DNA of 64,000 bases from Foetidibacter luteolus (GCF_009650435.1 NZ_VVIP01000095.1:1-64000); one strand, 5' to 3'; shown: positions 45,739 to 54,878, counted from the first letter of the stretch. The notes: a model not told the origin generated them from the sequence alone. Made by a program: numbers and translations.

Positions 45739-46638
45739 TTAAACTTCTACGGTGGGCAGTTCTTTTATTAATGGATATTTTACTTTATGCTGAAATACAG
45801 CATAGTTTGAACTTAAGCAGGACGATACCGAAACCTCGGGAAATGTATCAAGTCCTGTATCATTTCTCATAAAAAATGCATTTGTGTTTGGACTGTTGGC
45901 GCCAATCAAGCGGTAGCCTTTTTCTTTGGCAAGCTTTGTATAAGCCATTAAGCTTGCCCCAAAATAGCCTTTGCCTTCAGGAGAAGTATCTACCCCTACA
46001 AAGCTTGACGCATAAGGTACTGATACCGATTGATCTGCCGCCCAACGATTATTGTACTCAAGAATAATTACACGCGGGCTTATCACTTCTATCGCCTTCA
46101 AAATCCAAAAGTCAATGCCGTCAATATCAAGGCTCAACAAATCAATTTCTCCGGAAAAGCCATTGGATTCAACCAGGCTATTAACATTTTCTGTTGTTAT
46201 CCAGGAATGAACAATTTTGGGTGCAAGCCTGGAAAACTTCCACGCATTAGTGCGTTGCTTATAAAATGCCTTTCCCCTTTCCGTATTCTTCTCCCTGCCG
46301 TCAATCAGCAGGCCGGCCCAACCGTGATTGATAATAAGATTTGCTGCATTACATTCAATGCCATTACCGGCCCCTATCTCCACAACTTTTTTGTTTTTAG
46401 TTCCAATAATTAAAAATATAAACAATAAGATGCCATCCTCACCATTCTGAGAATAAGATGAAAACTCAACTTTATCAAAAGATGGCAGGTACTTAAATGA
46501 CATGTACATGTTCATGCACTGCATTTCCATGTTTACCTGCAAAAGCCTGTCAAGCTTTGCGTGTGAGGCTTTTATTTCGTGAGTTGGGGAGAATGTAGTT
46601 TTGATTCTCTTTACGATTTTGGAAAGTAGCGATTTCAT
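45739..46638 (-). CDS. FkbM-like SAM-dependent methyltransferase-type protein
   Basis: The protein has 299 residues. The SAM-binding motif is VVEIGAGNGIECNAANLIIN, followed by the acidic GLLIDGRE strand. Later blocks are IDLLSLDIDGIDFWILKAI and RVIILEYNN, the pattern of FkbM-type methyltransferases, which often act on sugars or surface glycans. The ATG overlaps the stop of a small open frame at 46635 by four bases (ATGA), a sign of coupled translation. It follows the two TPR kinases on the same strand. Confidence 0.8.
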   Translation of the reverse strand: MKSLLSKIVKRIKTTFSPTHEIKASHAKLDRLLQVNMEMQCMNMYMSFKYLPSFDKVEFSSYSQNGEDGILLFIFLIIGTKNKKVVEIGAGNGIECNAANLIINHGWAGLLIDGREKNTERGKAFYKQRTNAWKFSRLAPKIVHSWITTENVNSLVESNGFSGEIDLLSLDIDGIDFWILKAIEVISPRVIILEYNNRWAADQSVSVPYASSFVGVDTSPEGKGYFGASLMAYTKLAKEKGYRLIGANSPNTNAFFMRNDTGLDTFPEVSVSSCLSSNYAVFQHKVKYPLIKELPTVEV

Positions 46639-46886
46639 GGGACTTTCTTTGAGTATTGAACTAAATGTGTATGGCTTGATAAGGTATATTTTTTTTTATT
46701 ATAATGCAAGTAAAAAAAAAGAAATCGGGTTATCAGTACGATAATTGGCCGGCTATTTACAGCAGTTGAATCAGCATCTGCCTGATTTTCAATAGTTACC
46801 AAAATCATTGCCACCGCAACGCACAAAATCCAGAAGTTAGTGGGATAATACCTGGTAATGCTGTGGTTTGTAACCAACTTATTCAT
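46635..46886 (-). CDS. Possible small membrane protein, ATGA-coupled to the methyltransferase
   Basis: The open frame has 83 codons and two hydrophobic segments (FWILCVAVAMILVTI and PIIVLITRFLFFYLHY). It starts 21 nt after the stop of the TPR kinase and its TGA overlaps the ATG of the methyltransferase. The position is what would be expected for a real gene in the operon. The sequence is AT-rich and has no recognised family, so it could also be chance. Confidence 0.4.
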   Translation of the reverse strand: MNKLVTNHSITRYYPTNFWILCVAVAMILVTIENQADADSTAVNSRPIIVLITRFLFFYLHYNKKKYTLSSHTHLVQYSKKVP

Positions 46887-46907
46887 ATTAATTTACCTTA
46901 ACCGCTG

Positions 46908-48995
46908 TTAATAGCAGGTGTACACATACAACGATGTATTTGCCAGCCGGATGAGAGAAATACAGCCGTAACCAAACCCATCTTCCAGCAGCAACCGGCC
47001 TCTATTCTCTTTTATTGTTTGCCAGGCAATATGTTGAAAATATTTGTAACCCTTAAAATGTGTAATACCGCTTTTATTACCGGCAGGCGATAAGGATTCA
47101 GCAAAATTTTTCCCCAGGTTAACCCTGGCAGTGTTTAATAAAAGAATGATGTTTTCACCATTGTATTTTTCGGCAACGATCTCTATTGATTCATTGGGAT
47201 CAGCACTTTCTATCAGCGGCAACAAAAAGCTGGTAAGCAGCAACTTCATCTTGGGAAGATTGTCCACAACGTTGATGTCGGCCGGTACTGCTGTAATAGA
47301 GATATTTTTGTCTGTAACTTTTTTGCCGAGGCCGGATATGATGCTTTTTATGAGGCTTCCGAAGTTAATCCTGGTGAAAGACAACAGATCCGTATCAGCA
47401 TCAATTTCTTTCTTTAGCAGCACTTTAATGATGCTGAGCATATACTGGCAAAAAACTCCCATTCTTGTTGCCAGGTGTTTTGAAATGAAGGGGTTTTGTT
47501 TTTTGCCAATGGAATAAAAAAGCAATTGCATGCCAGAGAGAGGGCTGCGGAGATCGTGAGCCATAATATTAACTATCCGCTTGTTATTGCCGATAATTTC
47601 CCGCAATTCTATGCTGGCTTCTTCTAATTCCCGGTTCTTGCCGGCCAGCAGGTTATTCAGGTTTGCAAGGCTGGCGGCCCGCTTACGGTTCCTGGTAACA
47701 TCCTTCCAGCTAAGAAAGGCGATGGTTAGCACCAGAATTATGGCGAACAGTCCCAAAATAATGATATTGTTTTTGCCTTTATTTTTCTCTTCCAGGGTTT
47801 CATTTATGCCCATCTGTTGGTTAATGGCGAATTCACGCTGCAAATCCAGGTGGCGGAAATTTTTAACAGACGCATTAAAACTGTCCACTGCACTTTCATA
47901 CAGCGCAGCATCCCGCAGGTAACCTTCATAATTTTTGCTGGTTTCATCAAACAACAACTGTAGTTTATGGTAAGTTATCCTTGTTTCCGGCAAAGGGTAC
48001 CTGTTTAACAGGCTGTCTAACGACTTAAACGTTTGCATGGCTTTCCCGGTTTGCCGTTGCTTTATGTACATTTCTGTAAGCTGGGCAAGTTGTGAAGCAT
48101 AAAACTCTACGTCTGCTGTACGGGAAATAGCCATGCTGCCCATAAACATCGGTTCAGCCATTGCCGCATCTCCACGTTTGGCAATAACATTTGCCATAAA
48201 GCCGGTAATTACCGCCTCGGCAATCAGCGGAAAGTTGGGCTGGCGGCGCATGTCATAATCCTTCTGCCTGGTTCGTACAAACCTTAGTGAGCTATCCAGG
48301 TATATGTATGCACTGTCGTACATATCCAGGTTGGTGTAGCAAATACCTACGCTCAGCAATATTTTTTCTATCGCAAAGAAATTCTGGAATTGCCTTCCGT
48401 CACAACTTACATGCCGCCGGTAATCATCAAGATAATACCTGATTGCATTTTTGTAGTTCCTGGTTGAGTAGAACAGGTCGCCTATCGCACTTGGCGAACC
48501 GAGTGCGGCACATGTATCTGCAATATATCTTTTAAACACTTTGTCGGCAATAAGGTAATACTTAAGGGCCGCTTCGTAATTGTTCTCTTTTCGTAAAAGG
48601 AAGCCTTTATCATTAAGCGCCTCCACATACATTTCCACCAGCTTTTTGTCGCCCGTATTTTTTTGCAGTAATTGTATGGCACTGTCAACAAACAGGTAAG
48701 CAGTTCTAAAATCCTTATTCGCATCATAGCAATACTTATACTTCCTGGTAAAATAATTAGCTTTATCAAAAGCATTAGTAGCTGCGTTTGCCCGGTAGGC
48801 AGAGTCCAGCAAGTAGTTGGCCCTTGCGGGTGTAAATTCTACCAACGTATCATATTGCCTGAAAACATTGCTCAATTCCGTGTCAGGCTTTGGCTTAAAA
48901 AACACATGCCACCCCAGCCACACAAGCAGACCGGAAAACGGTATGATAAAGTATGCTATTTTGGTTTTAGTATTTATAAGAAAAAAAAATTTCAT
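46908..48995 (-). CDS. TPR-containing histidine kinase with degenerate ATPase domain
   Basis: The protein has 695 residues. A membrane anchor (IAYFIIPFSGLLVWLGWHVFF) is followed by TPR-like helices, a transmembrane segment near residue 420 (IIILGLFAIILVLTIAFL), a coiled coil and a HisKA domain. The phospho-acceptor His480 is present in MAHDLRSPLS. The C-terminal ATPase domain lacks the N-box Asn (KMKLLLTSFLLPLIESADP) and the G1 and G2 glycine boxes. It is unlikely to bind ATP normally. It lies 43 nt downstream of a paralogue that has the opposite defect. No response regulator is nearby. Confidence 0.88.
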   Translation of the reverse strand: MKFFFLINTKTKIAYFIIPFSGLLVWLGWHVFFKPKPDTELSNVFRQYDTLVEFTPARANYLLDSAYRANAATNAFDKANYFTRKYKYCYDANKDFRTAYLFVDSAIQLLQKNTGDKKLVEMYVEALNDKGFLLRKENNYEAALKYYLIADKVFKRYIADTCAALGSPSAIGDLFYSTRNYKNAIRYYLDDYRRHVSCDGRQFQNFFAIEKILLSVGICYTNLDMYDSAYIYLDSSLRFVRTRQKDYDMRRQPNFPLIAEAVITGFMANVIAKRGDAAMAEPMFMGSMAISRTADVEFYASQLAQLTEMYIKQRQTGKAMQTFKSLDSLLNRYPLPETRITYHKLQLLFDETSKNYEGYLRDAALYESAVDSFNASVKNFRHLDLQREFAINQQMGINETLEEKNKGKNNIIILGLFAIILVLTIAFLSWKDVTRNRKRAASLANLNNLLAGKNRELEEASIELREIIGNNKRIVNIMAHDLRSPLSGMQLLFYSIGKKQNPFISKHLATRMGVFCQYMLSIIKVLLKKEIDADTDLLSFTRINFGSLIKSIISGLGKKVTDKNISITAVPADINVVDNLPKMKLLLTSFLLPLIESADPNESIEIVAEKYNGENIILLLNTARVNLGKNFAESLSPAGNKSGITHFKGYKYFQHIAWQTIKENRGRLLLEDGFGYGCISLIRLANTSLYVYTCY

Positions 48996-49038
48996 TTTGA
49001 TTAATACGGTGCTCCATAGTTTTGTCAGCCTCCAAAAC

Positions 49039-51120
49039 CTACATGGCTAATTCAATATGAAAAACAGTGCCCCAGCCTTCTTTGCTGTCAAACCAAATTT
49101 TCCCATTGTTTTCTTCAATAAATTTTTTGGCAATGGATAAACCCATTCCAAAACTTTCTTCCCCCGCCGTTCCTGCCAGGCCTTCCACTTTTTTATGCTT
49201 AAAAATCTGTTCTTTTACAACAGCCGGGATTCCGATGCCATAGTCGCGTATGGAAATGAGGCTGCTTGTTTCTTTCTTTTCAAGGTGTATGCTGATAACC
49301 GAGTTTTCGTTACTGAACTTTATGGCGTTGATAACGATATTATTGATCACCCGCCGGAGTTTTTGCCGGTCTATAAAAGCAAAAGCCTGCTTCAGGTTCA
49401 GTTCTATCCGCTGTTTTTTCTGAAGGGCGCCTGGCTCCAATAAATTAATGGATTGCTCCAGGAAGGCTTTCAGATCTACCAGTTCCTTCCTGTTTACCTG
49501 CTGGTCAATCTTAAAAGGGTGCATTTCTTCTATGATATGCAGAGAGCTGGCAGAAGCTTCCCTTATCAATAACAGTGATTCCTGCAAATCATCATCTCTC
49601 AATACTTCAACCGGCAACCGGCCAATAGTTTCATAAATAACAGAGAGGGGTATTTTAAGATCATTGGAGGTAACGTTCATTATCGAAATATGCTCATTGT
49701 TTTTCTGGTCAAGTGCATGAAATACACTTTGTAAAGAGTGATTTTTTTCGTCAATTTTTTCATAAAGGGCTTCTGTTTCCTGAAGAAATATACGGGACCG
49801 GGCATATCTTCTTTTTACCAGGATTAACAGGTACACAGATAATAGTGCCAGTAGTACTATAACAATGAGGTAAACTGATTTAACCCGGCCATCATCTTTT
49901 AGTTTCCGGTATAAGGCGTTTTGAGCTTTGGTATTAAATGAGTTAATGATATCGTTACCCGCCGCCTGTGTGTTAAGGTTTTGTACAGAATCTTTTAACT
50001 CAAGGTATTCTTTCATATACATGGCAGCTACGGAAAGCTTACCCCTTCTTTCATAATAGTTTTTCATGCAGGCGAAATAACCAATCAGTGACTGCTCTGA
50101 AGGAAAACTGTCTATAGAGGCTTTAAGGTTATCCAATAATGCCACCGCTCTTTCCAGGCGGTTGTTTTCCAGGTAAAGCCGGGTGAGTGCCAACTGTGTA
50201 AGCTGCGTATAAAGCCGGTGATAGCCGGATGTGCCAGCAATGCTTTTTTTATACAGCGCTTGTGCCTCGTCCGCCCTCCCCTGTTTTTGAAATATCCTTG
50301 CCTGGTTATCATACACCACAGCCTTTGCCATGGCAATATACCTGCCCTCGCGGCTAAAAAAAGTTTCCTGCCTGTTTATATATGCAAGGGTAGCGGAATA
50401 ATAATGGTTAGCGCTGTCATAATTGCTCAGCGCATTATAACACATGCCAATATTGTCAAGGTATTCCTGTGTGGCTTTAAACTTAAAAAAGCTGTTGGTA
50501 TCGCACAGCGACTGGTCTAACAGTCCCGCCTGGAAGGATGCGATGGCCCTCTCATAGTTTCCCTGCTTATACAGCAGCCGCCCCATACGGGCATTGTATT
50601 CAACCAGGCTACATGGGTCAGTCAGTTTTTCTAACGCTACTTTATGCCCCTGCATGTAGTAAAGCGCACTTTCCTGGTACCTTTTTCCCTGTGCCAATAT
50701 ATCGCCCTTGTTAAAAAGGGCGTTAACATACAGTCTTACAAAGTCCGGGTTCTCCTCTTTACCGGCTAATAAATTGATAATACTGTCAGTAAAAACCAGG
50801 CCTCTTTTTTCGTCACCCAGCACTTCAAAGAAGTATAAGAACTTGTACCTGTATTTTCTGTATAAGTCACCTGTACCCATGTTGGGGAAAGCCGAATAAG
50901 CAGCATCCAGCAACTCTAAGTCGCCTGGGCGTACAGAAGTATCTCCCGGGCCGGGCAACCTGTTATAAACAGAATCAAAAAAAGAAGGATGGTAAGCCTG
51001 GTCACTTCGGTTGCCGCAGGACAAAAAAAAACTTAGGCAACAAACAATGGTTACTAGATGTATTACATATTGGCAGGAGTTATGAAGGTATTTTTTGAAG
51101 AGGGTTAGATTACAACACAT
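49039..51120 (-). CDS. TPR-containing histidine kinase with Asn at the phospho-acceptor position
   Basis: The protein has 693 residues. A lipoprotein-type signal (VTIVCCLSFFLSCGNRS) is followed by TPR units, a transmembrane segment (VYLIVIVLLALLSVYLLILV), a coiled coil and HisKA and HATPase domains. The HATPase is complete: N-box NNIVINAIKFS, G1 RDYGIGIP, G2 ESFGMGLSIAKKF. In HisKA the expected His is Asn486 (MNVTSNDLKIPLS; codon AAT, one base from CAT). It should bind ATP but cannot accept phosphate on His. It is the first gene of a probable operon with 46908. Confidence 0.9.
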   Translation of the reverse strand: MCCNLTLFKKYLHNSCQYVIHLVTIVCCLSFFLSCGNRSDQAYHPSFFDSVYNRLPGPGDTSVRPGDLELLDAAYSAFPNMGTGDLYRKYRYKFLYFFEVLGDEKRGLVFTDSIINLLAGKEENPDFVRLYVNALFNKGDILAQGKRYQESALYYMQGHKVALEKLTDPCSLVEYNARMGRLLYKQGNYERAIASFQAGLLDQSLCDTNSFFKFKATQEYLDNIGMCYNALSNYDSANHYYSATLAYINRQETFFSREGRYIAMAKAVVYDNQARIFQKQGRADEAQALYKKSIAGTSGYHRLYTQLTQLALTRLYLENNRLERAVALLDNLKASIDSFPSEQSLIGYFACMKNYYERRGKLSVAAMYMKEYLELKDSVQNLNTQAAGNDIINSFNTKAQNALYRKLKDDGRVKSVYLIVIVLLALLSVYLLILVKRRYARSRIFLQETEALYEKIDEKNHSLQSVFHALDQKNNEHISIMNVTSNDLKIPLSVIYETIGRLPVEVLRDDDLQESLLLIREASASSLHIIEEMHPFKIDQQVNRKELVDLKAFLEQSINLLEPGALQKKQRIELNLKQAFAFIDRQKLRRVINNIVINAIKFSNENSVISIHLEKKETSSLISIRDYGIGIPAVVKEQIFKHKKVEGLAGTAGEESFGMGLSIAKKFIEENNGKIWFDSKEGWGTVFHIELAM

Positions 51121-51500
51121 ATAAGCGCATTCTCTCCTGCTAAAATAAAATTTTTATAGCAAGATACAGTACCCGTTTTTTAACTGGCCCGGTTGGGCAA
51201 GGTAAAGGTTAGCCAGCGGTGAAGCTGAATACAAATTACTGTACGGGCTGACGGTATTTCATGGCGACTTCGTTGTGTCACTCACTTGTACGGCTGGTTT
51301 TTCATGGCGGCATTTAAGCGAAGGGTTGAGCTTTTTGGCTAGTGTAGAATATGTACAGTGAAAACACACGTGGTTCCCCAACCATATCTCCGGTACCAGC
51401 TAATATAACGTCCACCTGTTTTAATGTTTCAAAGCCTCAAATAACAATTGCTGTATATGACCTGCTACAGTTTGGCTTTAACTTTGTAACAAAGTTGCCT
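51121..51500. other. Intergenic region with family C/B-like repeat
   Basis: No gene is supported between the kinase start and the HPF-like start at 51501. An open frame continues upstream from 51501 to 51351, but it is repeat-derived. The block at 51253-51300 is a mixed repeat of family C (TTTCATGGCGACTTCG) and family B (TTGTGTCACTCACTTGTACG). Confidence 0.6.
51253..51300 (+). repeat. Mixed repeat of families C and B
   Basis: The family C beginning TATTTCATGGCGACTTCG runs directly into GTTGTGTCACTCACTTGTAC, which is the exact complement of the family B core. This shows the two families share a building block. Confidence 0.7.
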
Positions 51501-51815
51501 ATGACTATACAGATAAACACCGACAACAATTTAAGTGTAAAAGATGCCTACGAAGAAAACCTAAACCAGGTGCTGAATAAAGAGTTGGGCAGGTTTGAGG
51601 AATACCTGACCCGAATTGAAGTGCACTTTTCTGATGAAAATGCAGACAGGAAGACCAGCAATGATAAACGGTGTTCCTTAGAAGCACGTTTAAAAGGAAA
51701 ACAACCTGTTGTGGTATCGCATGATGCGGATACTTATGATGAAGCTATTGCTGGCGCCGCCCGAAAAATGAAAAGCACTTTAACCAGTATCATTGAAAAG
51801 CAAAGAGGTTATTAA
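51501..51815 (+). CDS. HPF/RaiA-family ribosome hibernation factor-like protein
   Basis: From the ATG at 51501 (MTIQINTDNNLSVK) the protein has 104 residues. It has the HPF/YfiA fold pattern: strand IQINTDNN, then ELGRFEEYLTRIEVHFSDEN, DKRCSLEARLKGKQPVVVSH and DAIAGAARKMKSTL-like end. These proteins bind stationary-phase ribosomes and stop translation. A longer frame with 50 more codons upstream (51351) is built of repeat sequence and is not likely the start. It lies 187 nt before msrA on the same strand. Confidence 0.83.
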   Translation: MTIQINTDNNLSVKDAYEENLNQVLNKELGRFEEYLTRIEVHFSDENADRKTSNDKRCSLEARLKGKQPVVVSHDADTYDEAIAGAARKMKSTLTSIIEKQRGY

Positions 51816-52001
51816 GCATAAGGTTATCTATAACAGCTCAAGGGTTTCTTATGTACCGGAGAACAGAAGCTGTTAACATAAGATTATGTCTTAAATATTA
51901 AGTTGCTTATGCAAAAGCATACAATCCCCACATGCCAACATGCCAGTAAAACTGGCTGGCGTTAAAATTGATTAGACTGTAGCAAACACAACTTCAATTA
52001 T

Positions 52002-52490
52002 ATGTTAAGTGAAAAAGCAATTTTAGCCGGCGGTTGTTTCTGGGGTGTGGAAGAACTGGTAAGAGACCTGCCGGGTGTACTATCAACCAGGGTGGGTTAT
52101 AGCGGCGGAGATGTTAAAAGCGCAACCTACCGTAACCACGGAAACCACGCCGAAGCAATAGCCATAACTTTTGATCCTGAGAAGTTATCTTATCGTAAGC
52201 TGCTTGAGTTTTTCTTCCAGATACACAATCCTACTACAAAGAACAGGCAAGGTAATGATGTGGGTACATCTTACCGGTCTGCTGTTTTTTATCTCACAGA
52301 TGAACAAAAAACAACAGCGCAGAATTTGATTACAGAAATGAACGCATCCGGTAAATGGCCCGGCGCCATAGTAACTGAAGTAACACCTGCCCGTGACTTT
52401 TGGGATGCCGAAGAAGAGCACCAGGATTATCTTCAAAAGCATCCCTATGGTTATACCTGCCATTACATAAGGCCAGAGTGGCAGTTATAG
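52002..52490 (+). CDS. msrA: Peptide methionine-S-sulfoxide reductase MsrA
   Basis: The enzyme repairs methionine sulfoxide. The protein has 162 residues, a typical MsrA domain. The catalytic Cys12 is in AGGCFWGVEEL; other family blocks are RVGYSGGDVKSATYRNHGNH, EAIAITFDP and NPTTKNRQGNDVGTSYRS. The C-terminal Cys in GYTCHYIRPEWQL is present. It is repaired through thioredoxin. A family A repeat begins 16 nt after the stop. Confidence 0.95.
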   Translation: MLSEKAILAGGCFWGVEELVRDLPGVLSTRVGYSGGDVKSATYRNHGNHAEAIAITFDPEKLSYRKLLEFFFQIHNPTTKNRQGNDVGTSYRSAVFYLTDEQKTTAQNLITEMNASGKWPGAIVTEVTPARDFWDAEEEHQDYLQKHPYGYTCHYIRPEWQL

Positions 52491-52505
52491 TATCGCATGT
52501 ACCTA

Positions 52506-52593
52506 ACCTGCGGGAAAAGCCGCATAATGAACCCGGACGTACAAGAGTGCGACGCAACGGCAGACCCATCATAGTTCCTGCTGCAGGGCTCAT
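52506..52593 (+). repeat. Interspersed repeat family A, copy 5
   Basis: This contains ACCTGCGGGAAAAGCCGCAT, AATGAACCCGGAC, the exact core GTACAAGAGTGCGACGCAAC, GGCAGACCCATCATAGTTCC and TGCTGCAGGGCTCATAATT. It follows the msrA stop. Confidence 0.88.
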
Positions 52594-52768
52594 AATTATT
52601 TTCTCTCACATTTATGCGTGGATGCGGGGTGCTACTAACATTCGCAAAAGAATTTTAATATATGAATTAGTGTCAACGACTAAATAAAAACTACCAAATA
52701 CTCAACTTATCTTCTGAAGCGCCTTTATGTCAAATAATTTTGAACCCTACTCTAAAAAACAAAAACTC

Positions 52769-53536
52769 ATGAAATCACCAATTTTACTCTTTATTTTTTC
52801 CCTTACAGTTTCACATGCGGTATTTGCACAAAATGTTGGCATAGGTACGGCCACGCCAGCCTATAAACTTGATGTAAACGGTGTTGTTAACACCAACAGT
52901 AATTTATATGTGGGCGGCTATGCCGGCATAGGCACAACAACCCCCATTTATAAAATGCAGGTACAGGATGGCTCTTTTGCCATTTATAACAGCACAGATG
53001 CTAAATACTGGGTGATGAACTACAACAGCGGCGGCAATTACCTAAACATAAACGAGGATGGATCGCCAAGGCTTGCCATAGCCAATGGCGGTAACGTGGG
53101 CATAGGCACAACAGCGCCTTCCGCAAAATTAGACGTTGTAGGTACCACGGAACTGAATGGCGCCGTTACAGTAACCGGCTCTCAAAAAGTTAGCGGCACA
53201 TTAACGGTTAACAATAACAAAGGCGTGCTGTATAATTTGTCCGGCAGCACGAATATAAAATACTACACACGCTCCGCTGCTTTTACCATCAACAACCTTG
53301 CCCCACACGCCCTTTCTCCGGAAGCCAGTATCGGCTTTATTGGAGGCTTCAGCAATGCGCCACAGGTGTTTGTAGGCAACATTGTAAGTAACGGCGGCAC
53401 GGCAGGGCCATTGTATCAACTTCAGCTAATCATTTACGATGTAACACCCTCTGGCTGCAAATGCCGGCTGCTTAATACGAGCAACTCCACCATCAGCCAA
53501 AACATTACATGGAACATTATGTGCATGGGCAATTAA
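52769..53536 (+). CDS. Exported surface protein with VGIGT-type repeats
   Basis: From MKSPILLFIFSLTVSHAVFAQ the protein has 255 residues and a clear signal peptide. The mature part has two full and partial repeats of the NVGIGTATPAYKLDVNG, GIGTTTPIYKMQVQDG and NVGIGTTAPSAKLDVVG type, as in phage tail fibre and trimeric adhesin-like head regions of Bacteroidota. The end has no chaperone peptidase (S74) domain. It probably forms a surface fibre. The next gene starts 38 nt downstream. Confidence 0.83.
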   Translation: MKSPILLFIFSLTVSHAVFAQNVGIGTATPAYKLDVNGVVNTNSNLYVGGYAGIGTTTPIYKMQVQDGSFAIYNSTDAKYWVMNYNSGGNYLNINEDGSPRLAIANGGNVGIGTTAPSAKLDVVGTTELNGAVTVTGSQKVSGTLTVNNNKGVLYNLSGSTNIKYYTRSAAFTINNLAPHALSPEASIGFIGGFSNAPQVFVGNIVSNGGTAGPLYQLQLIIYDVTPSGCKCRLLNTSNSTISQNITWNIMCMGN

Positions 53537-53574
53537 CCACTGCATTAATTATCTCATTTCAAAAAATTTGTTCT

Positions 53575-54855
53575 ATGAATTTAGCTGGGCAAATACAAAA
53601 AGCAGTTGCGCTGATGGTACTGCTGGTTTTATCAAAATTTTGTTACCCGCAAATTGTTAATAAGGGGGCAGCTATCACCATACAAAATGGTGGGTTGATA
53701 TTCACTTCGGCATCGTTTTCAAATACTATCGGCAGCACAGTTACCAACGACGGAGAAATTATTACCAATGCTGATTTAATTAACGATAGTGCTGCAACAC
53801 TTTCAGGCAACGGCCGATACAGTGTACAGCTTAATTTTAACAACAAGGGCCTGTACAACTATGGCACTTCGGTATTGCGCTTTTTTGGCGCTGCCAATTC
53901 AAACCTGTCAGATGCAGGGAAAGTGATATACAAACTGTTGGTAGATAAAAGTTCAACATACCTGGTAAACCTTCTTAATAGTGAAAAGGTATTGGATTCG
54001 GTTATTTTTTTTAATGATAACACCTGGGTTAAGCTAAACAACACAACCTTTACTCTGGCAGAAAACTCCAAAATTCACAATACAAACGGCACCAGGTTTT
54101 TTATTACCAACGGCACCGGAAGCTTAAAGAAATTAGGCGTAAAAAACAGTTCCTTTGTTTTTCCGGTTGGGTTTGATGAGCTTACTTATAACCGTGTAAG
54201 AATTACAGAAAACGGAGTGCAGGATGCCTATTCAGTACGTTGCCGTGACGTGGCTTTGTTAAATGGAAGTACAGGTGCACCCATTTCAACCGGTGGCATT
54301 AAAGCTGGCTGGGTTATTAACGAGGCAACCGCTGGCGGAGCCAATGCTACGATTGAACTGTTGTGGAGGAACACTGATGAGCTTCCAGGCTTTGATTATA
54401 CCAGGTGTATGGTATCCCGTTACGGGGCAAGCTGGTCGTATCAGTTGGCCCAGTCAGATACAGCCGTGGGAAGCCCTTACAGGTATATAGCCAGGAGCGG
54501 GTTTACCGGTTTTGGAGAGTTTACTGTACTTTCCGGCAGTAACCCATCAATAGCAGGTTTGCAATACATTGAACGCAATGTTGTGAGTAAATATGAACCT
54601 GCTGCCAAGGAAATAACAATTTACCCAACCATTGTTCAAAACAACTTTAATGTTCAGGTGCCAGGCAATATAAAGGGTGCGCAAAAGATGAACTTACAGG
54701 TTACAGATGCCAATGGCAGAATTGTTTGGCAAAAACAAAATGCAGATTTTTCATCGCAAAAATTCTCATTGCCAAATCTTATAACCGGGTACTACTTTGT
54801 TATTGTTACCTACAATGGCAAAAAGGTTACCCAAAAAATTATGGTTTCCTACTAA
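53575..54855 (+). CDS. Exported protein with type IX secretion sorting domain
   Basis: From MNLAGQIQKAVALMVLLVL the protein has 426 residues. A signal peptide is followed by a beta-rich region with repeated Asn/Thr stretches (GGLIFTSASFSNTIGSTVTN, FNNKGLYNYGTSVLRFFG) and a C-terminal Por sorting domain: ITIYPTIVQNNFNVQVPG, LQVTDANGRIVWQKQ, LPNLITGYYFVIVTYNGKKV. It is therefore sent to the cell surface by type IX secretion. With the gene at 52769 it may make a surface structure. A start at 53509 would add 22 residues and is unlikely. Confidence 0.9.
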   Translation: MNLAGQIQKAVALMVLLVLSKFCYPQIVNKGAAITIQNGGLIFTSASFSNTIGSTVTNDGEIITNADLINDSAATLSGNGRYSVQLNFNNKGLYNYGTSVLRFFGAANSNLSDAGKVIYKLLVDKSSTYLVNLLNSEKVLDSVIFFNDNTWVKLNNTTFTLAENSKIHNTNGTRFFITNGTGSLKKLGVKNSSFVFPVGFDELTYNRVRITENGVQDAYSVRCRDVALLNGSTGAPISTGGIKAGWVINEATAGGANATIELLWRNTDELPGFDYTRCMVSRYGASWSYQLAQSDTAVGSPYRYIARSGFTGFGEFTVLSGSNPSIAGLQYIERNVVSKYEPAAKEITIYPTIVQNNFNVQVPGNIKGAQKMNLQVTDANGRIVWQKQNADFSSQKFSLPNLITGYYFVIVTYNGKKVTQKIMVSY

Positions 54856-54878
54856 GATATATCGGGGAATAAAAACCG

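Noticed and set aside
51351..51500. N-terminal extension of the HPF-like protein by 50 residues
   Set aside because: The extension includes repeat-derived sequence and does not match the family, while the ATG at 51501 starts exactly at the conserved first strand.
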